A DNA stretch of 64,000 bases from Bradyrhizobium sp. AZCC 1721 (GTDB taxonomy: Bacteria; Pseudomonadota; Alphaproteobacteria; Rhizobiales; Xanthobacteraceae), in contig NZ_JAZHSB010000001.1 in NCBI RefSeq assembly GCF_036924715.1, forward strand, positions 3,773,001 through 3,837,000, in the 5' to 3' direction. Below, one piece after another: positions 33,430-41,474 of this stretch (position 1 is the stretch's first letter; each line of letters begins with the position of its first letter). Made by a program: the position numbers and the translations under genes. Under the pieces are notes generated by a model, which worked only from the letters and a program-made list of their open reading frames with translations, was not told the origin of the DNA and did not search any database.

Positions 33430-33519
33430 GGAAGGGTGGCCGAGTGGTTTAAGGCACCGGTCTTGAAAACCGGCGTGCCTGCAAGGGTACCGTGGGTTCG
33501 AATCCCACCCCTTCCGCCA
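33430..33519 (+). tRNA. tRNA-Ser (UGA)
   Basis: Acceptor GGAAGGG pairs with CCCTTCC, followed by discriminator G and encoded CCA. D arm GCCGAGTGGTTTAAGGC; anticodon arm CCGGT-CTTGAAA-ACCGG, so anticodon TGA reading UCA; a long variable arm (CGTGCCTGCAAGGGTAC), as expected for class II serine tRNA; T arm GTGGG-TTCGAAT-CCCAC. It lies immediately right of the integrase. Confidence 0.96.
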
Positions 33520-33689
33520 GTACCCTGTTTCCCTTCGTGCCTCCCTGTTTCGAATCCACAGTGAAATCAAAGACTCCCGCCGTTGAGGCACTGACCGATC
33601 GTTGGCAACGGCCTGGGCAGGCCCGCCGTAGCCCTCCTTGCGAAATCGACCAGGCCTGCCCCCTCGGCACGGTCTGCCTCCTGTCGTCG

Positions 33690-33965
33690 TTACGGTCCGC
33701 GTGACGATGCTCGCATGGAACTATGCGGCGCGGGTTTTGCTTTTTCGGATCGGGCGACTTTTGCCTTTTTAGCGGTTTTCATCGCAACTAATCCCGTGTC
33801 GGCGGGCGCTGCAGCGGGAGCGTTGCTGCCTGAGCTTTCAACCGATGTCGCGAGAATTTCGCGTTGAGCATTTAGCCAATAGTTGTCTGCCTGGCCCTCG
33901 GGTTGACCGTCGGCGATCCAGAGGTAGTAGGCGCGTTCGCGAATGGCCTCGTCGAGATTTGGCAT
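33690..33965 (-). CDS. DUF2934 domain protein
   Basis: 91 residues. The core IRERAYYLWIADGQPEGQAD then NYWLNAQREIL is the DUF2934 motif (RAYxLWExxGxPxGxxxxHWxxA). The C-terminal 50 residues are low-complexity Ala/Lys/Pro (KTAKKAKVARSEKAKP) and may be disordered or DNA-binding. The start is GGAGTCTC upstream. Small single-gene unit; function of the domain unknown. Confidence 0.88.
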   Translation of the reverse strand: MPNLDEAIRERAYYLWIADGQPEGQADNYWLNAQREILATSVESSGSNAPAAAPADTGLVAMKTAKKAKVARSEKAKPAPHSSMRASSRGP

Positions 33966-34146
33966 GGGAGTCTCCTTTTATGATGCGCCCAGCCCCGGCA
34001 GGCAAAGTCTTGCTCTCGTAAGGTTAACGAAATCTTACCTGCCGGTAGATTGCCTAGCCGGACTGCGATCAGCAGGTGTCTTTGAAGTGCGTCAAGATAT
34101 TTGGGCGGGCGAAGTCGTCTTTCCGAACAGCGGGTATCGATAGCGC

Positions 34147-34332
34147 CTAGCGGCGTCCGGTCCTGGTCGAAGGCACCGGCTCTTCCGCAACAGGCTCGTC
34201 ATCAGCAATCGCGCGCCAGCCTGCCCCTTCGAGGTCGTCGTACTGGCCGTTCTTGAGCGACCAGAGGAAACCCATCAGGCCGATGGCGCCGAGCGTGAGT
34301 GCCAGCGGCACGAGGAATACCAAAACTTCCAT
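34147..34332 (-). CDS. ccoS: CcoS, cbb3-type cytochrome oxidase assembly protein
   Basis: 61 residues from the ATG at 34332. One N-terminal membrane helix (MEVLVFLVPLALTLGAIGLM) followed by FLWSLKNGQYDDLEG, which is diagnostic for CcoS, and a variable acidic tail. The protein is needed to mature the high-affinity cbb3 oxidase, together with the copper ATPase CcoI/FixI. Here the preceding fixI is only a remnant, so CcoS may be left over or depend on another locus. No ccoG or ccoH is present upstream. Confidence 0.9.
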   Translation of the reverse strand: MEVLVFLVPLALTLGAIGLMGFLWSLKNGQYDDLEGAGWRAIADDEPVAEEPVPSTRTGRR

Positions 34333-34650
34333 CAGCAAAACTCCCTGGCGCCGCGATGCGCGCGCGCAGCGCATTCAAGATCACCAGCAGCGACGAACCC
34401 GACATGGCGGCGGCAGCGACCAGCGGCGTGGCGAGGCCTGCGATTGCGAGCGGCACGGCAAAGAGGTTGTAGCCTGCGTGCAATCTTGTCCGCCGGCGTG
34501 ACGGCCGCGCGCCATCCATGGATACCGAGCTGTTCGGCCGCATGGCGTACGGCTGGCTCGCGATCGCCGGACAGAATATCGACTTCGATCCCGGTCTTAA
34601 GAAGCGTGGCAATGGGCCGCCGCATCGGGGCGCAGGCGCTGGCGCACGGC
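34333..34650 (-). pseudogene. fixI: fixI/ccoI remnant (C-terminal part of copper-type P-ATPase, internal deletion)
   Basis: Two pieces of the FixI C-terminus are joined out of frame. First, in one frame: LLKTGIEVDILSGDREPAV, then RHAAEQLGIHGWRAAVTPAD and KIA, the P-ATPase nucleotide region just after the hinge. Then, in another frame: AGYNLFAVPLAIAGLATPLV, AAAAMSGSSLLVILNALRAR, the last two membrane helices. The segment between them, with the GDGxNDAPAL motif, is missing, and everything before the hinge is missing too. The fragment directly adjoins ccoS as in intact fixGHIS operons. Confidence 0.75.
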
Positions 34651-34741
34651 GAAGACGTGCCGCGTCTCGCCGTGACGGAAGGCTACGACGGATGCCTCGG
34701 GATCCCGGCACAGGATCTACCTTTCGGCGCTAGCTTGCGAG

Positions 34742-35456
34742 GTGCATGTGGAAGTGCCCGGGCACTTCCTTTCCGGATCGACGGCCAATATTCCCGGGAT
34801 CATTGCGGGCGAAATGGAAAAGAGCCGGAAGAGCGCCAGGGACATGCTGGCCGCATTCGATGTCGCCGCAAACAAGGCCGGCATTCCGCACGAAAACATT
34901 CTCGAGAAATGCCCGACCTTCGCCGTGCCGGATCTCCTCGTGGACTACGCGCGGCTTCGCGACCTCACCATTGTGCCGGTGCCGGAAAGCTACGATCAGT
35001 GGTACGCAGAAGCCGTGATATTCGGATCGGGCCGTCCTACTCTCGTCCTGCCCGAGGGCCCGCGGGCCCGTCCGTTCGAACTGGGGACGGTCGCTATCGC
35101 CTGGGATTTCAGTCGTGCTGCGGCCCGGGCGATTTCGGATGCGATGCCGATGCTCGAAAAGGCGAGTAAGGTGCGGATCGTTACCGTCACCAACGAGAAG
35201 AAGCTGGATAGCAAGCATTCCGCCGCAGCGCTGGCAAAAAACCTGGCGCGACACGGCATCGACGTCGTGCTCGACAAGGTCGACGCCAACGACCAGCCGA
35301 TCGGCGAGGTGCTCGAAGCCTATACGGCATCACATCGGGTCGACGTTCTCGTGATGGGCGCTTATGGACATTCGCGATGGCGCGAATTCATCCTCGGCGG
35401 CGCCACCCAAGAGCCTGCTGTCGAGGCCGCCGCTCCCGATCCTGTTTTCGCACTGA
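34742..35456 (+). pseudogene. Universal stress protein (UspA type), truncated and frameshifted
   Basis: The frame holds a UspA protein: VHVEVPGHFLSGSTANIPG, then KAGIPHENILEKCPTFAVPD, and a second Usp half VAIAWDFSRAAARAISDAMP, RHGIDVVLDKVDANDQP, HRVDVLVMGAYGHSRWREFI with the G-x2-G-x9-G nucleotide motif partly visible. Near 35410 an extra C in ACCCAAGAG shifts the frame; removing it continues KSLLSRPPLPILFSH then stop at 35454-35456, the standard Usp ending. The N-terminal strand is missing: the frame cannot be traced to a normal start, and the first plausible codon is a GTG at 34742. The upstream junction is directly beside the fixI remnant. Confidence 0.7.
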
Positions 35457-35516
35457 CGGCCAGCCGCCATTGTCGTCGTGCGGCAGCGTCACGAAGGCGC
35501 ATGCGCTCAAAAAGGG

Positions 35517-38210
35517 CTAAAGCGCGAGCCTGACGTTGCAGATATCGTGCTCCTGGGGGGCCGACTTCACCTCGAAGCCGAGGCTGCGGCACATCGCCAG
35601 CATCACCGTGTTTTCGGTCAGCACGTCGCCGGAAATCGCCCTCAATCCTTCGGACTTTGCATATTCGATGATCATCTGCATCAGGATCCAGCCGAGCCCC
35701 CTGCCCTTGAGATCGGATCGGAGCAGGATCGCGTATTCGCCGCTCTCATAGATCGAGTCCGAATGGATCCTGACCACCCCGACCAGTTCGTTGGTCGCCT
35801 CGTCGAAGGCGACAAAGGCCATCGCCCGGGCGTAGTCGAGCTGGGTCAGGCGGGCGATGAATTCATGGGAAAATTCCTTCATCGGTGCAAAGAACCGGAG
35901 CCGCAGATCCTGCATCGTGACGTGTTTCAACATCTCGTGGATCGCTGGCTCGTCCTCAGGCCGGATCGGACGGACGAACACCCGCCAGCCGTCCTTGACC
36001 TCGATGTGACGCTGCCATTGCGAGGGATATGGCCGCACGGCAAAATTCGCCGGGCCCGAGCCACGAAATTTTCGTTCCACGCGCCCGATCACAACCCGCG
36101 CATCGACCGCCAGCACGCCCGCCTCATCCGCCAGCAGCGGATTGATGTCGAGCCCACGGATATCGGGTATGTCGGCGGCCATCTGCGCCAGCTTGACCAG
36201 AACCATTGCGACTGCGTCCTGCTTCACCGCCGGCACGTCGCGATAGGCGCGCAATAGCCGCGAGACACGGGTACGTTCGATCAGGCTGCGCGCCAGTTGC
36301 AGGTCGAGCGGCGGCAGCGCCAGCGCCTTGTCATTGATGATCTCGACTGCCGTTCCGCCACGGCCGAACACGACAACAGTGCCAAAGGTCGGATCGTCGG
36401 CGAGGCCGAGAATGAGCTCGCGCGCCTTCGCGCGCACCACCATCGCCTGCACCATCACGCCCGATATTCGCGCCTCCGGCCGCAGCGATCTTGCCCGCGC
36501 GAGAATCTCGCTGGTCGCCTTGCGCACCGCATCGGCGCTGGTGAGATTGAGTACCACGCCGCCGACATCGGATTTGTGGACGATGTCGCGCGACATGATC
36601 TTGAGCACGACGGTCGCCCCCCGCGCAAAGATCGCATTCGCATGCGTGACCGCCTCGTCGGCATCGGCGGCGGCAAAGGTAGGCACGGCCGCGATATCGT
36701 AGGCGTCAAGGAGCCGCTTGATCTCGATCGGATCGAGCCATGAACGGCCGTCGGCCAGCGCCGCAGCAACGATCTGCCGCGCTGCATTGATATCGGGAGC
36801 GAATTCGATCGGCATCGCGGGCGGAACCTGCGCCAGCGCCTCCACCACCTCGCGATGGCGGACCAGATGCATGAAACCGCGCACGGCGTCGTCTTCGGTC
36901 GGATGGTTCGGAATGCCGGCCGCGCTCAAGAGATCGCCGATCGATGGCTCCGCGCCGACCCAGACTGCGAGAACGGGCTTCGGCGCCGTGCGCTGCCCGG
37001 CGCGATATTTCTGCACCGCGTCGGTCACGGCCACAGCGATTTCGTCGGCGCGCGCAATCGCCGTCTGCACGTTCATCACCAGCACGGCGTCGTTTTCGGG
37101 ATCGGCCAGCAACGCTTCGAGCGCTGCGGCATAGCGCGCGGGATCGGCATCGCCGACGATATCGACCGGGTTCGATTTCGACCATGTCGGCGGCAAAACC
37201 GCGTCCAGCTTCTCGCGGATCGCCGGCGAGAGAGCCGCAGGAATACCGCCGAGTTCGACCAGCCGATCAACCGCCAGCACGCCGATGCCGCCGCCATTGG
37301 TCAGAATCGCAAGCCGCTTTCCAGGCGGCGATTTGACCCGGCCGAGCGTCTCGGCGCAGTCGAACAATTCGCGTAGATTCGATACGCGCAGGATGCCGGC
37401 GCGTTGAAACGCAGCGTCATAGACGGCATCAGCGCCGGCGAGCGCTCCGGTATGGGTTGCTGCGGCCCGCGCGCCTTGCGCCATGCGGCCTGACTTGACG
37501 ACCACGACCGGTTTTATTCTGGCGGCTGCCCGGGCGGCCGACATGAACTTGCGGGCATCCTTGATCGCCTCGATGTACAGCAGGATGGCGTGGGTCTTTT
37601 CATCCAGCGCGAAGTAATCGAGCAGATCGGCGATATCGACATCGAGCTGGTCACCGATCGAAACAATGCCGGAAAATCCGACGGCCCGCTGTGCCGCCCA
37701 ATCCACCATGCCGGCGGCAATGGCGCCGGACTGCGAGATGAGCGCTAAATGGCCCGCGGCCGGCATATGTGCGGAAAAGCTCGCATTGAGACTGACGCCC
37801 GGCATCATGATGCCAAGGCAATTCGGGCCGATCAACCGCATGCCGTATTCTTGCGCTGCGCGCTCCGCTGCTTCCGCGAGCGAGCCCGGACCGTGGCCGA
37901 GCCCAGCACTGACAATGACGGCGCCGGCCGCGCCGCGCCGACCCGCCTCATCTATCAGGCCGGCGATGGTATGGGCAGGCGCCGTGAGGACAACGAGTTC
38001 CGGCGCAAAAGACAGTTTTGCGATGCTGTCTGCGGTCGCGACGCCATCGATCTCGTGATAGCGCAGATTGACGAGGCCGAATTCGCCCTTGAACTGGGCC
38101 TTGCGAATATTGTTGAGAATGGCACGGCCTACCGAGCCGTGGCGCGGGCTAGCCCCTACCAATGCGACGGAATGCGGCGAAAGCAAATTTTTCAGACGAT
38201 AGGTGGACAT
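35517..38210 (-). CDS. Pat-type protein: NDP-forming acyl-CoA ligase homolog fused to GNAT acetyltransferase
   Basis: 897 residues. Residues ~5-130: CoA-binding fold with SVALVGASPRHGSVGRAI and GPNCLGIMMPG. Residues ~150-450: succinyl-CoA-ligase-like flavodoxin domains (ALISQSGAIAAGM, AILTNGGGIGVLAVD). Residues ~480-700: ATP-grasp (VVLKIMSRDIVHKSDVGGVV, LDINPLL). Residues ~740-895: GNAT with VFVRPIRPEDEPAIHEML and RSDLKGRGLGWILMQMIIEY, where the acetyl-CoA loop is visible. Same order as Salmonella Pat and Rhodopseudomonas RpPat, which acetylate lysines of acyl-CoA synthetases and switch them off. The first half is thought to be catalytically inactive and to sense ligands. It stands among stress and low-oxygen genes. 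Confidence 0.9.
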   Translation of the reverse strand: MSTYRLKNLLSPHSVALVGASPRHGSVGRAILNNIRKAQFKGEFGLVNLRYHEIDGVATADSIAKLSFAPELVVLTAPAHTIAGLIDEAGRRGAAGAVIVSAGLGHGPGSLAEAAERAAQEYGMRLIGPNCLGIMMPGVSLNASFSAHMPAAGHLALISQSGAIAAGMVDWAAQRAVGFSGIVSIGDQLDVDIADLLDYFALDEKTHAILLYIEAIKDARKFMSAARAAARIKPVVVVKSGRMAQGARAAATHTGALAGADAVYDAAFQRAGILRVSNLRELFDCAETLGRVKSPPGKRLAILTNGGGIGVLAVDRLVELGGIPAALSPAIREKLDAVLPPTWSKSNPVDIVGDADPARYAAALEALLADPENDAVLVMNVQTAIARADEIAVAVTDAVQKYRAGQRTAPKPVLAVWVGAEPSIGDLLSAAGIPNHPTEDDAVRGFMHLVRHREVVEALAQVPPAMPIEFAPDINAARQIVAAALADGRSWLDPIEIKRLLDAYDIAAVPTFAAADADEAVTHANAIFARGATVVLKIMSRDIVHKSDVGGVVLNLTSADAVRKATSEILARARSLRPEARISGVMVQAMVVRAKARELILGLADDPTFGTVVVFGRGGTAVEIINDKALALPPLDLQLARSLIERTRVSRLLRAYRDVPAVKQDAVAMVLVKLAQMAADIPDIRGLDINPLLADEAGVLAVDARVVIGRVERKFRGSGPANFAVRPYPSQWQRHIEVKDGWRVFVRPIRPEDEPAIHEMLKHVTMQDLRLRFFAPMKEFSHEFIARLTQLDYARAMAFVAFDEATNELVGVVRIHSDSIYESGEYAILLRSDLKGRGLGWILMQMIIEYAKSEGLRAISGDVLTENTVMLAMCRSLGFEVKSAPQEHDICNVRLAL

Positions 38211-38375
38211 CGTTTTCCAGTACCGGCAGGTCGCGGCCTACTGTGAGCCTGGAAAGATGTGCAGCGCAATGTTACGTTTGCGCGACAAGTTGGCCTGGAA
38301 CTGTTCACGCGCCATAACAAATCGCACTCGGCGCGCCGTCGGCAGGGGCGATTTCAGGTGCATGCTACTGGCCAA

Positions 38376-38744
38376 TCAGTTCAACGAGCGTCCGCTGATC
38401 AAATTCGACGTGGCCGCAATCATCCGCTCGGCATGCCTGAACAGCCGTTCGGAATCGCGGCGGAAGAAGTCGAGCTGATGCTGGCCGCATTCCTGGCACA
38501 TCGTCCTGAGGTCCCGCACCGAATGCGCGCTCGCCATCTTCGCGACGAACTCCGTGTACAAGTGCATCTCGGTCCGTGTCCGCTCCAGCATCTCGCCGCC
38601 GAGAAACACCCATTCCTCGAACATCATCTTCTGGACACCGAGCATGAACTCCAGCGCGCCCTGATTCAGTTTGGTGGCTTCCACTTCAGCATTTGCGGCC
38701 GCAGGAAAGGAACCGGAAGCGGCCCGCTCAGACAGCTCTGACAT
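38376..38744 (-). CDS. Phasin family protein
   Basis: 122 residues from the ATG at 38744 (GGAGATT upstream); an alternative start at 38831 would add 29 residues but has a weaker site. MMFEEWVFLGGEMLERTRTE then LYTEFVAKMASAHSVRDLR and CQECGQHQLDFFRRDSERL form the long amphipathic helices of Phasin_2 proteins, which coat polyhydroxyalkanoate granules. Two closely spaced cysteines (MCQEC) are less usual. The gene is the next one upstream of the Pat gene and on the same strand. Confidence 0.8.
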   Translation of the reverse strand: MSELSERAASGSFPAAANAEVEATKLNQGALEFMLGVQKMMFEEWVFLGGEMLERTRTEMHLYTEFVAKMASAHSVRDLRTMCQECGQHQLDFFRRDSERLFRHAERMIAATSNLISGRSLN

Positions 38745-39009
38745 GACAATCTCCGATTTCTGAATTTCCGCCGAAACGGTGCTGACCGGATAGCGATACT
38801 GACCGGATTCGGATCGAACATTGAGGTCCATCAAACTGGCGTTATTGCGTCCGCAGCACCGCCGCAAGGAGATGAGACAAGGAACTCACGGAGACGAAAG
38901 GTCGCATCCCTGCCGCCCAGGGATCAGTACGACATCAGCACCGGCACGGTCATGCAGTCGAACGCACTGCGCGTGACAATGTCCGACGGGAGCGCTGCGA
39001 ACGATGACG

Positions 39010-39900
39010 TCAGCAGGCTCGGGCCTGTTTCAGTTCACGATAAGACGCGATGGCGGCGCCGAGCAGCACTTTCCTTCGATGGCGATAGCCCGGCGGCACC
39101 TTGCTTCGTTTACCGCTTTCGGCCTGCGGCGATCGGCTGGGAAGGCCGGCGAAACGCCTGAGATCGCGGAGGTCGCCCAATGCGCGTTGCATTCGCTTTG
39201 CCGGCCGATGGAGGTGATGCAACTCGCCGCGGCTCTGCAGCGCGACGGTTTCCGTGAGCGCTTCCAGCATGTAGCGGAAGCGTTTGACCCTGATCCGCAG
39301 CCGGTGACGGCGCGATTCACCCAGCGCCTTCAGGTGGCGTCCCTTGCGGATCAACCGTTCGTGCCAACGGTTGAGTTCGCGCGCGCAATAGGCTTGCAAA
39401 GCCTCCGTCTCATTCCGCTTGCACCGCGCCAGCCACTCTCCCTGTCTGGTCCACTCAGCGATTGCCGAGATCAGGCGGCGCGTCCGAACGGTGCGCAGAC
39501 AGCGAACCAGGCGGCGGTGATCCCACGTCTGGCACTGATCGGCCTGCTTGATGATGTGCTCTGCCCAACCGCGGTAACGCTTGCGGCGTGCATATTCGAC
39601 CAGGACGTCGCTGTCGCGTGCGGCGCCGAGCGAACCATTCAGCCAGGCGATTTCTTTTTTTAGACGCAGCCATTCCGCATCGACCACGATCGGCGCGAAG
39701 AACGCCACAGCGGCGCGCAACCGTGTAATCGCGACGCGGATCTGATGCACCGCCTCGGCATCGCCGGCGCATGCGCTGCTGTGCTGGGCCTTGATAGAAG
39801 CGATGCAGTCGAGCGCAATCGTCTGGAATGCGGTTGCACAGTCGAGACTCACCGCGGAGGTGTTGTGCAGGCCGGATGTACTGGTTGGGCGGCCGCGCAT
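39010..39900 (-). CDS. CHAD domain protein
   Basis: 296 residues from the ATG at 39900. The CHAD signature is clear: EAVHQIRVAITRLRAAVAFF (HQxRVxxxRLR) near residue 50, LGAARDSDVLVEY near 95, and RHRLRIRVKRFRYMLEAL (RxRxKxxRY) near 210, with many Arg/Lys/His for polyphosphate binding. CHAD proteins associate with polyphosphate granules. It is the last gene of a three-gene operon, 2 bases after the kinase-ATPase gene, which suggests a shared function with it. The CYTH partner domain is absent. Confidence 0.88.
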   Translation of the reverse strand: MRGRPTSTSGLHNTSAVSLDCATAFQTIALDCIASIKAQHSSACAGDAEAVHQIRVAITRLRAAVAFFAPIVVDAEWLRLKKEIAWLNGSLGAARDSDVLVEYARRKRYRGWAEHIIKQADQCQTWDHRRLVRCLRTVRTRRLISAIAEWTRQGEWLARCKRNETEALQAYCARELNRWHERLIRKGRHLKALGESRRHRLRIRVKRFRYMLEALTETVALQSRGELHHLHRPAKRMQRALGDLRDLRRFAGLPSRSPQAESGKRSKVPPGYRHRRKVLLGAAIASYRELKQARAC

Positions 39901-39902
39901 CG

Positions 39903-41474
39903 TCAAGGCTCGTCCGGCACCAAAGGCAGGACCGCCCGGGCGTTGCGCAGCGACTGTTCCGGCGTCCCAGAGGCATCGATCATATGCCATTGTACCGCGC
40001 CGAGCGCGAAAGTCTCCTGCTTCAGGGCGACGCTTCGTGTCGCATCGGACGCATCATCCCTGCGCTGCTCGATCCGCGCCAGCCGCGTCGCGAGATCGGT
40101 CGTCAGAAAAAGGCCGACGAACCGCGCATTGTGCGTGGCCGCGAGATTCTCGATTTCCTTCCGTTCCGCCTCCTGCAGATAGGCGGCATCGAGCACCACG
40201 GAACAGCCCTGGGCGAGCACGCGCAGCGCAGCGCTCGAAAGCGCTTCATACACTCGCTCCGTCGTTGCGGGTCGATAGGCAGATTCCGGCAGAGCGGTGG
40301 TTTCGCTGGTACCGAACAGGCGCTTGCGGACGACATCCGAGCGCACGATGAGCGCGCCGGGTGGCGGCTCGATCAGACCCGCGAGTCCGCGTGCAAGCAC
40401 CGATTTTCCTGTCCCCGACAACCCGCCGATTGCCACCAGCAACGGCGGCTTGGGCGCAATGAGGCGTCCGGCCAGATCGAAATAGCGCTTGGCCTCCTGC
40501 CGCACTGCGTCGCTCTCTCCGGCATTTTCGCTCTTCACGAACAGCACATGCGCGCGGATCGCTGCCCGCATCGACAAGAACAGCGGCAGCAGGCGTAGCC
40601 CATCGAAGTCTTCATCCGCGGCTGCGGTAACGTAGCGATTGAACACTGCGTTTGCCGCTGCCCCCTGATTGAAGTGGATCATATCCATCAGCGTAAACGC
40701 GAGATCGTAGAGAATGTCCGTCGTGGCAATGACGGGATCGAACTCGATGGCATCGAACAGCAGCGGCCGGCCATCGACCAACGTAATATTCGCAAGATGC
40801 AGGTCGCCGTGGCAACGGCGCACGAACCCCTGCTCGGCGCGCTGTCTGAGCAGCGGTTGCAATGTCGTTGCAGAGGCGCGGCTGGCGGCATCGAGTTGAC
40901 CGATCGCAACGGAATCAAGTCCGTGCACGGTTTCAAACTTTGCGGTATTGCGGTCGATGATGGGTAGAACGGAGGCAAGCCAGCTTTTGCCGTCGTGGCG
41001 CGGTGCCCTGTCGTGGGATTGCAGAACCGCATCGGCCAAGGCGGTCGCAAGCGACGGATCGATCGTCTTCGATGCAGCGATACGGTCGAACGACTGCTTC
41101 TCGTCGAACCGTGTCATTTCGACCGCCCATTCGACCGCGGTGCCCGAGCCGCCGATTTCGAGAACGCCATCGGAATTGCGCGTGATGGGAACAACACGCC
41201 GGTAGAGCTCGGGAGCGTTGCCGGCGTTGACCTTCAGTTCCTCCTCGCAGGCGTTCTTGCGCTTCTCCAATGTCGAATAATCGAGGAATGGTAACCGCAC
41301 GGCACGCTTGATCTTCAATACCCGATCAGCTCCGAGAAAAACCATGGACGCATGGGTATCGATCCGCTTGCCGCCCCCGGCTGCACCGAAACTGGAGCGA
41401 TCGAGGAAATCGAGCACGTGTTGCTGATTGTCAGCATCGGCTGCGGCAGCATCTGGGGGTGGTCGCATAGTCAT
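39903..41474 (-). CDS. Aminoglycoside-phosphotransferase-like / AAA (zeta-toxin-like) ATPase fusion
   Basis: 523 residues. The N-terminal half is APH-fold: LKIKRAVRLPFLDYSTLEKR (Lys region), then FVRRCHGDLHLANITLVDG, the Brenner motif with the catalytic Asp. The C-terminal third has the P-loop LLVAIGGLSGTGKSVLARGL, and DAAYLQEAERKEIENLA with a zeta/kinase-type shape. The pair resembles the bifunctional kinases common near stress genes in proteobacteria; the substrate is unknown. It overlaps the alcohol dehydrogenase gene by four bases at its start and ends 2 bases from CHAD: one operon. Confidence 0.85.
   Translation of the reverse strand: MTMRPPPDAAAADADNQQHVLDFLDRSSFGAAGGGKRIDTHASMVFLGADRVLKIKRAVRLPFLDYSTLEKRKNACEEELKVNAGNAPELYRRVVPITRNSDGVLEIGGSGTAVEWAVEMTRFDEKQSFDRIAASKTIDPSLATALADAVLQSHDRAPRHDGKSWLASVLPIIDRNTAKFETVHGLDSVAIGQLDAASRASATTLQPLLRQRAEQGFVRRCHGDLHLANITLVDGRPLLFDAIEFDPVIATTDILYDLAFTLMDMIHFNQGAAANAVFNRYVTAAADEDFDGLRLLPLFLSMRAAIRAHVLFVKSENAGESDAVRQEAKRYFDLAGRLIAPKPPLLVAIGGLSGTGKSVLARGLAGLIEPPPGALIVRSDVVRKRLFGTSETTALPESAYRPATTERVYEALSSAALRVLAQGCSVVLDAAYLQEAERKEIENLAATHNARFVGLFLTTDLATRLARIEQRRDDASDATRSVALKQETFALGAVQWHMIDASGTPEQSLRNARAVLPLVPDEP

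Noticed and set aside
33406..33591. Minus-strand frame GWDSNPRYPCRHAG
   Set aside because: This is the well-known translation of the complementary strand of a serine tRNA, not a protein.
34444..35169. Plus-strand 241-codon frame across the fixI/Usp junction
   Set aside because: It is out of frame with the Usp protein and antisense to the fixI fragment; residues are Arg-rich noise.
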